Shown piece after piece: positions 34,703-41,534 of a stretch of DNA of 43,276 bases (position 1 is the stretch's first letter; each line of letters starts with the position of its first letter). The notes below the pieces were generated by a model. That model saw nothing but the letters and a program-made list of their open reading frames with translations. It did no database searches and was not told the DNA's origin. The stretch lies in NCBI GenBank assembly GCA_039638595.1, contig JBDIWM010000014.1:1-43276 (forward strand), given 5' to 3'. This DNA comes from Atribacterota bacterium (GTDB lineage: Bacteria > Atribacterota > Atribacteria > Atribacterales > Caldatribacteriaceae). A program made the position numbers and the translations under genes.

Positions 34703-35347
34703 GGTGGTTTGTGCAGCCAGAAGCGCCAGCTCTACCCGATCTTTCACACCCAGCTTCTGGAAAATTCGACTCAGATGATTTTTCACGGTGCTCTCGCTAA
34801 TAAACAGTTTTTCGGCAATCTCTTTGTTTCCCATTCCCCGAATTACGAGCCGAACGATTTCCAATTCCCGCTCTGAAAGGAGGTCGCTCAACGGCGAAAG
34901 GTCCATTCCTTCGGCTCCGAATGGAATCCCCTTTTTCAGTTTCCCTAACACTTTAAGATAAACCTCTTCCCCCCAGAGCACTTCACCCTCAAGACAGGCT
35001 TTCAGACTTTTGAGGAGGACTTCTGGAGGACTGTGTTTCAGGATATATCCTCGAGCGCCTTCCCGGATAGCCTGGAAAATGATTTCTTCATCCTCTTCTA
35101 CGGTAAGCATTACAAAAAGCGCGGTGGGCATTCTTTCCTTGAGAATCCGCAAGAGTTCGACTCCATCCTTTCCCGGAAAATGCACATCGAGGAGCACCAG
35201 TTCTGCTCCAGAAGAAGGAAGTAGTTCCAGAGCTTCGCGGAAATTTCGTGCTGCACAAACCACCTCGTACTGGTCCTCAAGCAATTTTTTTAAACCTGCT
35301 AAAACAATCTGATGGTCATCAACCAGAGCAACCTTGACTTTGGCCAT
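34685..35347 (-). CDS. NarL/FixJ-type response regulator
   Basis: A 220-residue DNA-binding regulator. The receiver domain has the acidic pair D10/D11, phospho-acceptor D54 in LVLLDVHFPG, a T in MLTVEE and Lys in YILKHSP. A linker leads to a LuxR-type helix-turn-helix (LSERELEIVRLVIRGMGNKEIAE, then STVKNHL) at about 155-205. It follows the sensor kinase gene by 15 bp on the same strand, forming a two-component system. The targets are unknown; the divergent hydG-like gene is the nearest candidate. Confidence 0.94.
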   Translation of the reverse strand: MAKVKVALVDDHQIVLAGLKKLLEDQYEVVCAARNFREALELLPSSGAELVLLDVHFPGKDGVELLRILKERMPTALFVMLTVEEDEEIIFQAIREGARGYILKHSPPEVLLKSLKACLEGEVLWGEEVYLKVLGKLKKGIPFGAEGMDLSPLSDLLSERELEIVRLVIRGMGNKEIAEKLFISESTVKNHLSRIFQKLGVKDRVELALLAAQTTQRGSS

Positions 35348-35362
35348 CCTGCTTTTCCTCTT

Positions 35363-36880
35363 TCACTGTAAAGGAATCTTGGCTTCAATCGTCAGGCCCT
35401 TTTGCGGAGAAGAAATAAGGCGCAGGCGACCTCGAGCCAGTTTGACTCGGTTTCGCATATTGTAAATCCCAAAATGTCCACCCTCTGCCTGCTGCACCGC
35501 AACACCCTTCTCCAATCCCTTCCCGTCATCCTTTATAGAAAGATATAAGAACTGCGCATCATCGTGGAGGGTAATCCAGACGTTTTTGGCCTGAGCATGC
35601 CGGATAACATTGGAAAGCGCTTCTCGAACCACGGAAGTGATAACCCGATAAACCCGGAACGAAACCGAGCGCACTCCTACCGTCACTTCTTGATGGATAA
35701 CAATCCCTGGATAGGAAAAGACGTTCACAATGCTTTCGAGCTCATTTTTCAAACGCAAGGCAGAAACGGGTTTTCCTGCCAGTTCCGAAAGAATAAAACG
35801 GGATTCCTCAATTCCCATCCTGGTCAGGCAATCGAGTTTTTCTAAGATTTCCTGCCAGACATCCCCACCATGTTGCGGTATATTGTTTTTCAAAAAGTAA
35901 AGATAGAGCTGAGAAGAAGCGAGAATCTGAGCCAATCCATCGTGGAGCTCTCGTGCCAACTGGTTTCTTTCCCGCTCCTGCACCAGCTTCTCATTTCTTC
36001 GAAAAAGGAAAATATTATCAAGACATGATTTTCCAAGCCGAGCAATCATGGACAAAACCAAATGCTCCAGGAGTTCCAATTCTTTATCGAGAAACGAAGT
36101 GAAGAGAAAACGCCAGCCCAGGTCACTCGCAACCGGAAGGAGAAGGAGCTTTCGCTCTTTACCCCTCCAGGAAATATCGAGTACCCTGGCTCTCTCCGCA
36201 GGAATAGCCTCAGGTGGTAAGCCCAACGTACAAAAACTGAGGGAACGGGGCCATTTTTCCCGAAAAGCCAGATATGGACGCCGCGGCGAAAGCTTAAATA
36301 CTGCACCCTGCTCAATTCCAAGAAGCATTTTCACGGCTAAAAATATTTTGGCAAAAACCAGCTTCTCGTCCATGAGATAATCATTCCCTTCAAACAGATT
36401 CACAATCTCGGAAAACACGAGGAGCAATTTCTCACGATTACGGCGTAGGATATTCTCCTCGACAAGAAGGGCAACGGCCGAAGCAAGCTTTTCAACCACC
36501 GCGATATCTTCACTCGAAAACGGCACATTGACCCGGTTGAGGTTCAAAACGCCAATCACTCGAGTACTGGTATCTCGCACTGGAAAAGAGAGCGAGTAAC
36601 GGTCTTCACGTCTTCGCCTGGATGCAAACCAAAGGGGGTCATTGCTATCGATGCACAGTGGTTTTCCACTTTCAAAGACCATTTCGGAAATACCCCGTAT
36701 ACGCCGGGAAAGTTCCCCAAAATGGGAAGGATGGAGGTTTTTACCGGCCACCAGAACCAACCCCTGTCCCTGCTCACCCTCAAGCAGTAAAGATCCACTG
36801 ATGCTCCTTGCCAAAGAAAGGGCCAGCTCCAGAATAAAATCCAGGTTTTGCTTCTCAAAGCTGGAAAATGGATACGACAA
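35363..36880 (-). CDS. Cytoplasmic GAF-domain histidine kinase (HisKA_3)
   Basis: About 505 residues with no membrane helix. Two GAF-like regions (about 15-165 and 180-290) precede the HisKA_3 dimerisation helix, with phospho-His313 in ARELHDGLAQ. A HATPase_c domain follows, with N-box EALSNVIRHA, DDGKGL and FGIYNMRNR. It probably senses a cytosolic small molecule or redox state. The longer frame to 37087 crosses the hydG leader and is not real: a TGTTATAAT -10 at 36920-36912 would start the mRNA near 36904, just before AAGGGGGG. After that the first in-frame choices are ATC at 36886 (8 bases on) or TTG at 36880; TTG is given. Confidence 0.88.
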   Translation of the reverse strand: MSYPFSSFEKQNLDFILELALSLARSISGSLLLEGEQGQGLVLVAGKNLHPSHFGELSRRIRGISEMVFESGKPLCIDSNDPLWFASRRRREDRYSLSFPVRDTSTRVIGVLNLNRVNVPFSSEDIAVVEKLASAVALLVEENILRRNREKLLLVFSEIVNLFEGNDYLMDEKLVFAKIFLAVKMLLGIEQGAVFKLSPRRPYLAFREKWPRSLSFCTLGLPPEAIPAERARVLDISWRGKERKLLLLPVASDLGWRFLFTSFLDKELELLEHLVLSMIARLGKSCLDNIFLFRRNEKLVQERERNQLARELHDGLAQILASSQLYLYFLKNNIPQHGGDVWQEILEKLDCLTRMGIEESRFILSELAGKPVSALRLKNELESIVNVFSYPGIVIHQEVTVGVRSVSFRVYRVITSVVREALSNVIRHAQAKNVWITLHDDAQFLYLSIKDDGKGLEKGVAVQQAEGGHFGIYNMRNRVKLARGRLRLISSPQKGLTIEAKIPLQ

Positions 36881-36911
36881 ACTGATCTCTAAATCCCCCC
36901 TTCGTGAGGGA

Positions 36912-36920
36912 ATTATAACA
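36912..36920 (-). promoter_or_regulatory. Extended -10 promoter of the two-component operon
   Basis: TGTTATAAT on the minus strand is a perfect extended -10. At 17 bp the -35 is a poor TGGTTT. The start at about 36904 implies a leader of about 20 nt. Confidence 0.55.
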
Positions 36921-36966
36921 CGCCCATTCCAAGAAAACCATTCGATAATCAATTTTTCGTGATATA

Positions 36967-36975
36967 TGATATAAT
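36967..36975 (+). promoter_or_regulatory. Extended -10 promoter of the hydG-like gene
   Basis: TGATATAAT is a perfect TGn-extended -10 with no obvious -35. The predicted start near 36982 falls exactly at the first base of the leader element described next. The -10 elements of this and the divergent kinase promoter are about 50 bp apart, so one bound regulator could affect both. Confidence 0.6.
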
Positions 36976-36981
36976 AGTGTA

Positions 36982-37068
36982 CACCTGCGGTGAGGAAAGG
37001 TTCTTTCTGAAACCAAGGGGAAAAGAAGGGAAAAATCCCGACTTGCCTTCCGCAGGTTGGGATTTTTT
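36982..37068 (+). promoter_or_regulatory. Candidate riboswitch/attenuator leader of the hydG-like gene
   Basis: The leader ends in a strong intrinsic terminator. AAAAATCCCGAC (37031-37042) pairs with GTTGGGATTTTT (37056-37067, one G-U pair), with TGC/GCA closing the loop, followed by the T run and 18 bases later by the ATG. At the very start of the transcript ACCTGCGG (36983-36990) is perfectly complementary to CCGCAGGT (37050-37057), which spans the terminator loop and inner 3' arm. CACC-tgc-GGTG and GGTT/AAACC hairpins, and GGG/CCC and GAAGG/CCTTC pairings that compete for the terminator 5' arm, offer further alternatives. This is the layout of a conditional terminator or loop-loop pseudoknot. 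I could not match it to TPP, SAM, preQ1, cobalamin, fluoride or other classes I know. Confidence 0.65.
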
Positions 37069-37085
37069 TATGGGAGGGACAAACC

Positions 37086-38561
37086 ATGTCTCAGGTGGCA
37101 TCGCTATCGGCCAAAGAATGGATGAACCGAATCATCAAGGAAGAAGAGGTGGAAAAGTACCTGTCGGACGGAAGGGACTTTATCGATGACCAAGGTATCG
37201 AAACACTGCTCCGGCAACATGCTCGTCCTGACCCAAAGCAGGTACGGGAAATCCTGGAAAAATCGCTCCACCTAGAACGTCTTGAACCAGAGGAGACAGC
37301 CACACTCCTCAACGTTGAAGACCCAGAAATGTGGGAAGAAATGTTCGCCACAGCGAAAGAAGTGAAAAGAAAAGTTTATGGAGACCGAATTGTTACTTTT
37401 GCCCCCCTTTATTGTAGCAATTACTGTGTGAATAACTGCCTATACTGTGGTTTCCGTCGGGACAACCATCTCCAAAAAAGGCGGCAACTGACCATCGAGG
37501 AAGTGCGCCGAGAAGCGGAAGCTCTGGTGTCTCTGGGACACAAGCGCCTGATCATGGTCTACGGAGAGCATCCCACATCCGATGTGGACTACATCGCTCA
37601 AACCATTCAAACCGTGTACGAAACCAAGGTCGGTCATGGTGAAATTCGCCGGGTCAATGTGAACGCTGCTCCTCTGGACATTGCCCGGTACCGAGTGCTT
37701 AAAGAAGTGGGTATCGGGACATTCCAGGTCTTTCAGGAAACATACCATCACGAAACGTATCGTAAGCTCCATCCTTCTGGTATTAAGGCTCACTACCGGT
37801 GGCGGCTCTATGCCCTGCATCGAGCCCAGGAAGCTGGTATTGATGATGTTGCCATCGGAGCTCTTTTTGGACTCTATAACTGGAAGTTTGAAGTCATGGG
37901 ACTGCTCTACCATACCATCGACCTGGAGAACCATTTTGGGGGAGTGGGACCACATACCATTTCCTTTCCCCGTCTGGAACCTGCCGTCAACACCCCTCTG
38001 GCCCAAGAAAGCCAATATCGAGTTTCCGACCGAGATTTCAAAAGACTGGTTACGGTCATCCGCCTCTCCGTCCCCTATGCTGGGATGATCATCACTGCCC
38101 GAGAACCAGCCCATGTGCGCCGGGAAGTGATTCCGGTGGGATGTACGCAAACCGATGCCTCCACCCGCATTGGCATTGGTGCTTACAGTGAGCGCTACGG
38201 TGAACAGGAATTGGAACGGCAGCAGTTTGAGATTAACGACCCTCGCTCTCTGGATGAAGTGGTGCGCGAACTTGCCAACATGGGATACATCACTTCGTTC
38301 TGCACCGCAGACTATCGCTGTGGGAGAACCGGCAAGTACTTCATGGACATCACCAAAAAGGGGAAAATTCACCATTTCTGCATGCCGAACGCCATCCTAA
38401 CTTTCAAAGAGTACCTCCTGGACTACGCTTCACCAGAAACAAAGGAAACTGGAGAAAAAATCATCGCCCAGAAATTTGCCGAACTCGACGACCGACTCAA
38501 ACCCCTGATCACCGAGTACCTCCAAAGAATCGAAAATGGAGAACGAGACTTGCGAATTTGA
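37086..38561 (+). CDS. hydG: HydG-like radical SAM tyrosine lyase with altered C-terminal cluster motif
   Basis: A 491-residue protein, the length of HydG. The radical SAM cluster motif is C114-x3-C118-x2-C121 in YCSNYCVNNCLYCGF, the typical HydG form. HydG cleaves tyrosine to make the CO/CN-bearing iron synthon of the [FeFe]-hydrogenase H-cluster. Its C-terminal domain normally binds a second cluster through C-x2-C-x22-C. Here the first and last Cys (406, 432) are in register, but the middle one is Asp409 (FCTADYRCGRTG), and a new Cys412 lies three residues on. The gene may therefore be a functional variant or a paralog with another product. SD GGGAGGG precedes the ATG. No hydE, hydF or hydrogenase gene is in the window. 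Confidence 0.9.
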   Translation: MSQVASLSAKEWMNRIIKEEEVEKYLSDGRDFIDDQGIETLLRQHARPDPKQVREILEKSLHLERLEPEETATLLNVEDPEMWEEMFATAKEVKRKVYGDRIVTFAPLYCSNYCVNNCLYCGFRRDNHLQKRRQLTIEEVRREAEALVSLGHKRLIMVYGEHPTSDVDYIAQTIQTVYETKVGHGEIRRVNVNAAPLDIARYRVLKEVGIGTFQVFQETYHHETYRKLHPSGIKAHYRWRLYALHRAQEAGIDDVAIGALFGLYNWKFEVMGLLYHTIDLENHFGGVGPHTISFPRLEPAVNTPLAQESQYRVSDRDFKRLVTVIRLSVPYAGMIITAREPAHVRREVIPVGCTQTDASTRIGIGAYSERYGEQELERQQFEINDPRSLDEVVRELANMGYITSFCTADYRCGRTGKYFMDITKKGKIHHFCMPNAILTFKEYLLDYASPETKETGEKIIAQKFAELDDRLKPLITEYLQRIENGERDLRI

Positions 38562-38868
38562 AATTTGGCTCCGTCTCGTACGGGAATCCAGTAGCGTAGG
38601 ATTATCTGGTAACCTCCTGAACCAAATCGCTCAGGAGGTAGAGAAGCGCTATGGAGCAAGAATCTGGTTTGCGGAAATCCTAGGAAAACGATGGTCGTAT
38701 CGCTCAGGGGTAAGACAGGATTTTCCCGTCTCGCCCCTGAACCATATTCCCATTACACCGTGTTTTGGATTGGTTGCAGAGGGGTGGGAAATGGTCCCCG
38801 AAATGGTCCGCGCTGCGCTTCTCTCTTTTTTACGGGATCATCTGGCATCAGAGCAGGACAAAGGCTGA
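38536..38868 (+). CDS. Hypothetical protein overlapping hydG
   Basis: A 110-residue protein of unknown function that starts inside the last nine codons of the hydG-like gene (26-nt overlap, different frame), so translation probably depends on hydG. No Shine-Dalgarno is evident. The sequence is amphipathic, with an N-terminal helix (IWLRLVRESSSV), a middle strand/loop region (GARIWFAEILGKRWSYRSG) and C-terminal helix (EMVPEMVRAALLSFLRDHL). There are no Cys pairs apart from single residues, no signal peptide and no membrane helix. It could be a partner of the radical SAM enzyme. The frame extends to within 10 bp of the convergent radical SAM gene. Confidence 0.6.
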   Translation: MENETCEFEIWLRLVRESSSVGLSGNLLNQIAQEVEKRYGARIWFAEILGKRWSYRSGVRQDFPVSPLNHIPITPCFGLVAEGWEMVPEMVRAALLSFLRDHLASEQDKG

Positions 38869-38873
38869 GGATA

Positions 38874-38890
38874 CTCTCTATAAAAGAGAG
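38874..38890 (+). terminator. Small convergent hairpin
   Basis: CTCTCT and AGAGAG make a 6-bp stem with loop ATAAA, enclosed by AGGAT/ATCCT. It lies in the convergent gap and covers the stop codon of the radical SAM gene on the minus strand. There is no T tract; a weak candidate for a shared transcript end. Confidence 0.3.
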
Positions 38891-40023
38891 AGCTGCAATC
38901 CTCTAGTAAACCGCTTACCCCGAAAGAGCACAAATGGAAGAGCCTTTTCCACCTGGATTCCCAGTGCCTTCAGCGCCTCTGGCTGAGTCAGCGGTTCGCG
39001 GACTCGGATGGTCATGATTTTTCGTGCCGATACCGGTCCAATTCCTGGAACTCGAACGAGTGCTTCAAAGGGGGCTTGGTTCACCTCCACCGGAAAGAAC
39101 TCAGGATGTCGCACTGCCCAGGAAGTCTTGGGGTCAACGGTAAGCGGAAAGTTCCCTTCTCTGTCAAAGCACAATTCTTCAAAACCAAAACCGTATCGCC
39201 GCAACAGGAAATCCGCCTGGTACAGACGATGTTCTCGCCATGTTGAAGTAGGCGGCAGGTCTTCAAACGGTGTTCCTGCAATTGGCTGAAAAGCACTGTA
39301 ATACACCCGAGCCAGTTTCATTTCCCGGTAAAGGAGCGAAGTGGTTTGCATGATTTCCCGGTCGGTCTCCCCACTCGCACCGACCACAAATTGAGTGGTA
39401 AAGTCAAAACGAGCCACTCTTTTATCCTTGAGGCACTTCAAATAACGCAATGTATTCCAGATATCTTCGAAATTCTTCTCAGGGGCAATGCATCGCAGGG
39501 CTGAAGGAGTTGGCGCCTCCAGATTCACCGACACCCTTGTGCTCAAGCGAACCGCCTCCTCAATGAAGTCAGCACTCACCTCAGGAAGAATCTTGAGGTG
39601 AATATACCCACGGAACTGCATCTTAAAGCGTAAGATTTCGACCACTTTCATCATTTCCGTCATGGTGCGGGCCGCGTCACGCTCCACTGCGGAACTCAGG
39701 AAAAGTCCCCGCACCATCCCCTGATGGTACAATGTGGCAAAAAGTCGCACCAGCTCTACAGCGGTAAAAGAAGCAGCTTCTTTGTGACACCGATCTACCC
39801 GGTTGACACAGTAAAAGCAGTTATGAATGCACCGATTGGAGAGAAGAATTTTCAAAACGTTCACCCGTTGCCCGTCCGGAAGGGTCACGGGATAAATCCA
39901 GTGACCCAGGGGGTGCTTGGTGCGCGATTCGCCTCCAAAGCAGGATCCACAGAGGTCAAAGCGTGCTCCATAACCCAAAATGGCTATTTTTTGACTCAAC
40001 ACTCTCTCATCCCTCTTGACCAT
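38878..40023 (-). CDS. Radical SAM protein with C-terminal helix-hairpin-helix (putative DNA modification/repair)
   Basis: A 381-residue protein. An N-terminal CGSC is followed by a radical SAM core with CIHNCFYC (Cx3Cx2C) after LLSNR. The core continues through VNLEAPTPSAL and FVVGASGETDREIM. The C-terminus has a helix-hairpin-helix, VPGIGPVSARKIM, typical of DNA-binding proteins. This combination fits the family annotated as putative DNA modification/repair radical SAM protein, usually linked to a small DUF4130 partner. The partner is not adjacent here. ATG 40023 has GTGAGG upstream; the frame to 40113 would run through the leader hairpin and is rejected. The chemistry of the family has not been established as far as I know. 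Confidence 0.87.
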   Translation of the reverse strand: MVKRDERVLSQKIAILGYGARFDLCGSCFGGESRTKHPLGHWIYPVTLPDGQRVNVLKILLSNRCIHNCFYCVNRVDRCHKEAASFTAVELVRLFATLYHQGMVRGLFLSSAVERDAARTMTEMMKVVEILRFKMQFRGYIHLKILPEVSADFIEEAVRLSTRVSVNLEAPTPSALRCIAPEKNFEDIWNTLRYLKCLKDKRVARFDFTTQFVVGASGETDREIMQTTSLLYREMKLARVYYSAFQPIAGTPFEDLPPTSTWREHRLYQADFLLRRYGFGFEELCFDREGNFPLTVDPKTSWAVRHPEFFPVEVNQAPFEALVRVPGIGPVSARKIMTIRVREPLTQPEALKALGIQVEKALPFVLFRGKRFTRGLQLSLL

Positions 40024-40059
40024 GATGACCTCACCACAGATTTCCCAATTGTGCAAGCT

Positions 40060-40087
40060 CCTTCTTGAATTCGAAAATTCAAGAAGG
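40060..40087 (-). promoter_or_regulatory. Perfect 12-bp UUCG hairpin in the radical SAM leader
   Basis: CCTTCTTGAATT and AATTCAAGAAGG are perfect arms around four bases, read as TTCG on the minus strand, an exceptionally stable RNA tetraloop. It is 36 bases upstream of the ATG at 40023 and leaves the ribosome binding site free. No T run follows, so it is not an ordinary terminator. It may be an mRNA stabiliser, a protein-binding site, or at DNA level a palindromic operator. Confidence 0.7.
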
Positions 40088-40345
40088 TCACCTTTCTCTC
40101 CCCTAGCTCCCACCTTTCTTCCTTGAGGAGAGCGACTTGAACATCACCTCAAAGCCACACTACAGGGGAAAATACCCTTGGTAAAGGGATCAGCAATATC
40201 CAGCCAGTAATCCCTCTATAGTATAAACCATTCACATCAAAAGGACGAATCCTATCCCCGTTGAGCTGGAATAAAAACCATCTTTTCATGTTTCCTTTCT
40301 AATGATAAGATTCTATGAAGAGATACAGAAAGAGGAGGTCCACCA
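40088..40345 (+). other. Divergent intergenic region before the export operon
   Basis: Separates the minus-strand radical SAM gene from the plus-strand adaptor gene. An imperfect CCCTTGGTAAAGGG dyad lies near 40167-40180, and AT-rich TATAGTATAAACC near 40217 could hold -10 elements in either direction. No convincing -35 pairs were found. A TAAGAT about 40 bp before the adaptor start is another weak -10. No gene is seen. Confidence 0.4.
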
Positions 40346-41533
40346 GTGAAGAAGTGGTTACCGTTTTTACTCATCGTTATCTCCCTAATCGGCTTTTTTA
40401 CCTACCGAAGGTTTACTCCCCGAAAAGTTGACTATTTCCTTCTCGAACCCAGAAACTTTGTGGAGAGTCTCGTTTCTGCAGGACGAGTGCAATTTTCGCA
40501 GGACATCGAGATGGCTTTCCAGGTTTCTGGGGTCATAAAGAACATCCTGGTCAAGGAAGGCCAAAAAGTGCAGCAAGGAGATTCCCTCATCACCCTTGAC
40601 GATACCCTGGAACAGAGCCAGGTCGCTCTGGCAAAAGCTGATTTAACCCTTATGGAAATCAATTTTCAGAAACTCGTGGAGAATGAACGACAGCTTGCCC
40701 AGGAAGAATATCGCCGAGCAGAAATCAATCGCCGTACCACTTTTGAACAGTACCAGCAAGCCCAGATTCTCTTTGGGCGAGGAAGCATTTCCGAAGAAGA
40801 GTTCAAAAGTGCCCAGCGCAATTTTGAAAATGCCCTCTCCTTAGAAAATTCTGCCCGCCTGCGCCTCACGAATATCGAAGAAAATGGTCCCGGATTCTTA
40901 GAAGCCAAAGCGCAGATCGAACGTGCCAGACTTCAGCTTTCCCAGGCCGAGACGAACCTCAGGAAAAAATGGCTCTTTGCTCCAGCCAATGGGATCGTGG
41001 TGTCTCTAAAAAAAAATCCTGGTGAATTCGTTCAGGCCGGTGAAGTGGTCCTCACACTGGGAGAAAACCCTTTTCAGGTAACCACCAGTCTCGATGAACG
41101 AGAATACAAAAAAATCGAGCTCGGAATGAAGGCCTTGGTCAGCGAACAGGTAAACACAACACCAAAGGTTATTCCAGCATCGGTGGCCAAAGTTGCCCCT
41201 GCGATTGACCCCGGCCAGGGTACCATTGAAGTCACCCTCACTTTCGATGAAAAAGTGGATATCAAACCAAATGCAGCGGTGAACGTGGAAATCATCGTTC
41301 GTGAGGAAAAGGAGATACTCCTTTTCCCAAAACGGTACCTTTCCTTCCAGGGGAATCAACCCATGGTATGGACCGAAAACGATGGTCGAGCCAAAGCCAT
41401 CTCCCTTACCCAGGTCGAATACTTCGGCGAATGGGTGAAGGCAGAAGAACTCCCATCTGGAACGCCAATTCTCAATCCCAGAAACCTTCGGGAAGGATGG
41501 CGGGTGGTTCTTGGGGAAAGGAAGGAAAACTAA
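40346..41533 (+). CDS. Periplasmic adaptor (HlyD/MacA-type membrane fusion protein)
   Basis: A 395-residue exported protein. An N-terminal membrane anchor (WLPFLLIVISLIGFFTY) is followed by a lipoyl-like half (VSGVIKNILVKEGQKVQQGD), a long coiled-coil hairpin (about 85-190), the second lipoyl half (APANGIVVSLKKNPGEFVQAGE) and beta-barrel segments. This is the standard layout of adaptors for MacB-type ABC exporters. Start is GTG with GAGGAGG seven bases upstream. The stop codon is one base before the permease ATG. The cargo is unknown. Confidence 0.92.
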   Translation: MKKWLPFLLIVISLIGFFTYRRFTPRKVDYFLLEPRNFVESLVSAGRVQFSQDIEMAFQVSGVIKNILVKEGQKVQQGDSLITLDDTLEQSQVALAKADLTLMEINFQKLVENERQLAQEEYRRAEINRRTTFEQYQQAQILFGRGSISEEEFKSAQRNFENALSLENSARLRLTNIEENGPGFLEAKAQIERARLQLSQAETNLRKKWLFAPANGIVVSLKKNPGEFVQAGEVVLTLGENPFQVTTSLDEREYKKIELGMKALVSEQVNTTPKVIPASVAKVAPAIDPGQGTIEVTLTFDEKVDIKPNAAVNVEIIVREEKEILLFPKRYLSFQGNQPMVWTENDGRAKAISLTQVEYFGEWVKAEELPSGTPILNPRNLREGWRVVLGERKEN

Positions 41534-41534
41534 G

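Noticed and set aside
36982-37085. hydG leader as a TPP or SAM riboswitch
   Set aside because: The CTGAGA core of TPP and the conserved cores of SAM-I and preQ1 aptamers are absent.
36881-37087. N-terminal extension of the histidine kinase
   Set aside because: It spans the divergent promoters and the hydG leader terminator; its composition is unlike GAF kinases.
37440-38375. A 311-codon minus-strand open frame
   Set aside because: Antisense to the hydG-like gene, whose protein motifs are unambiguous.
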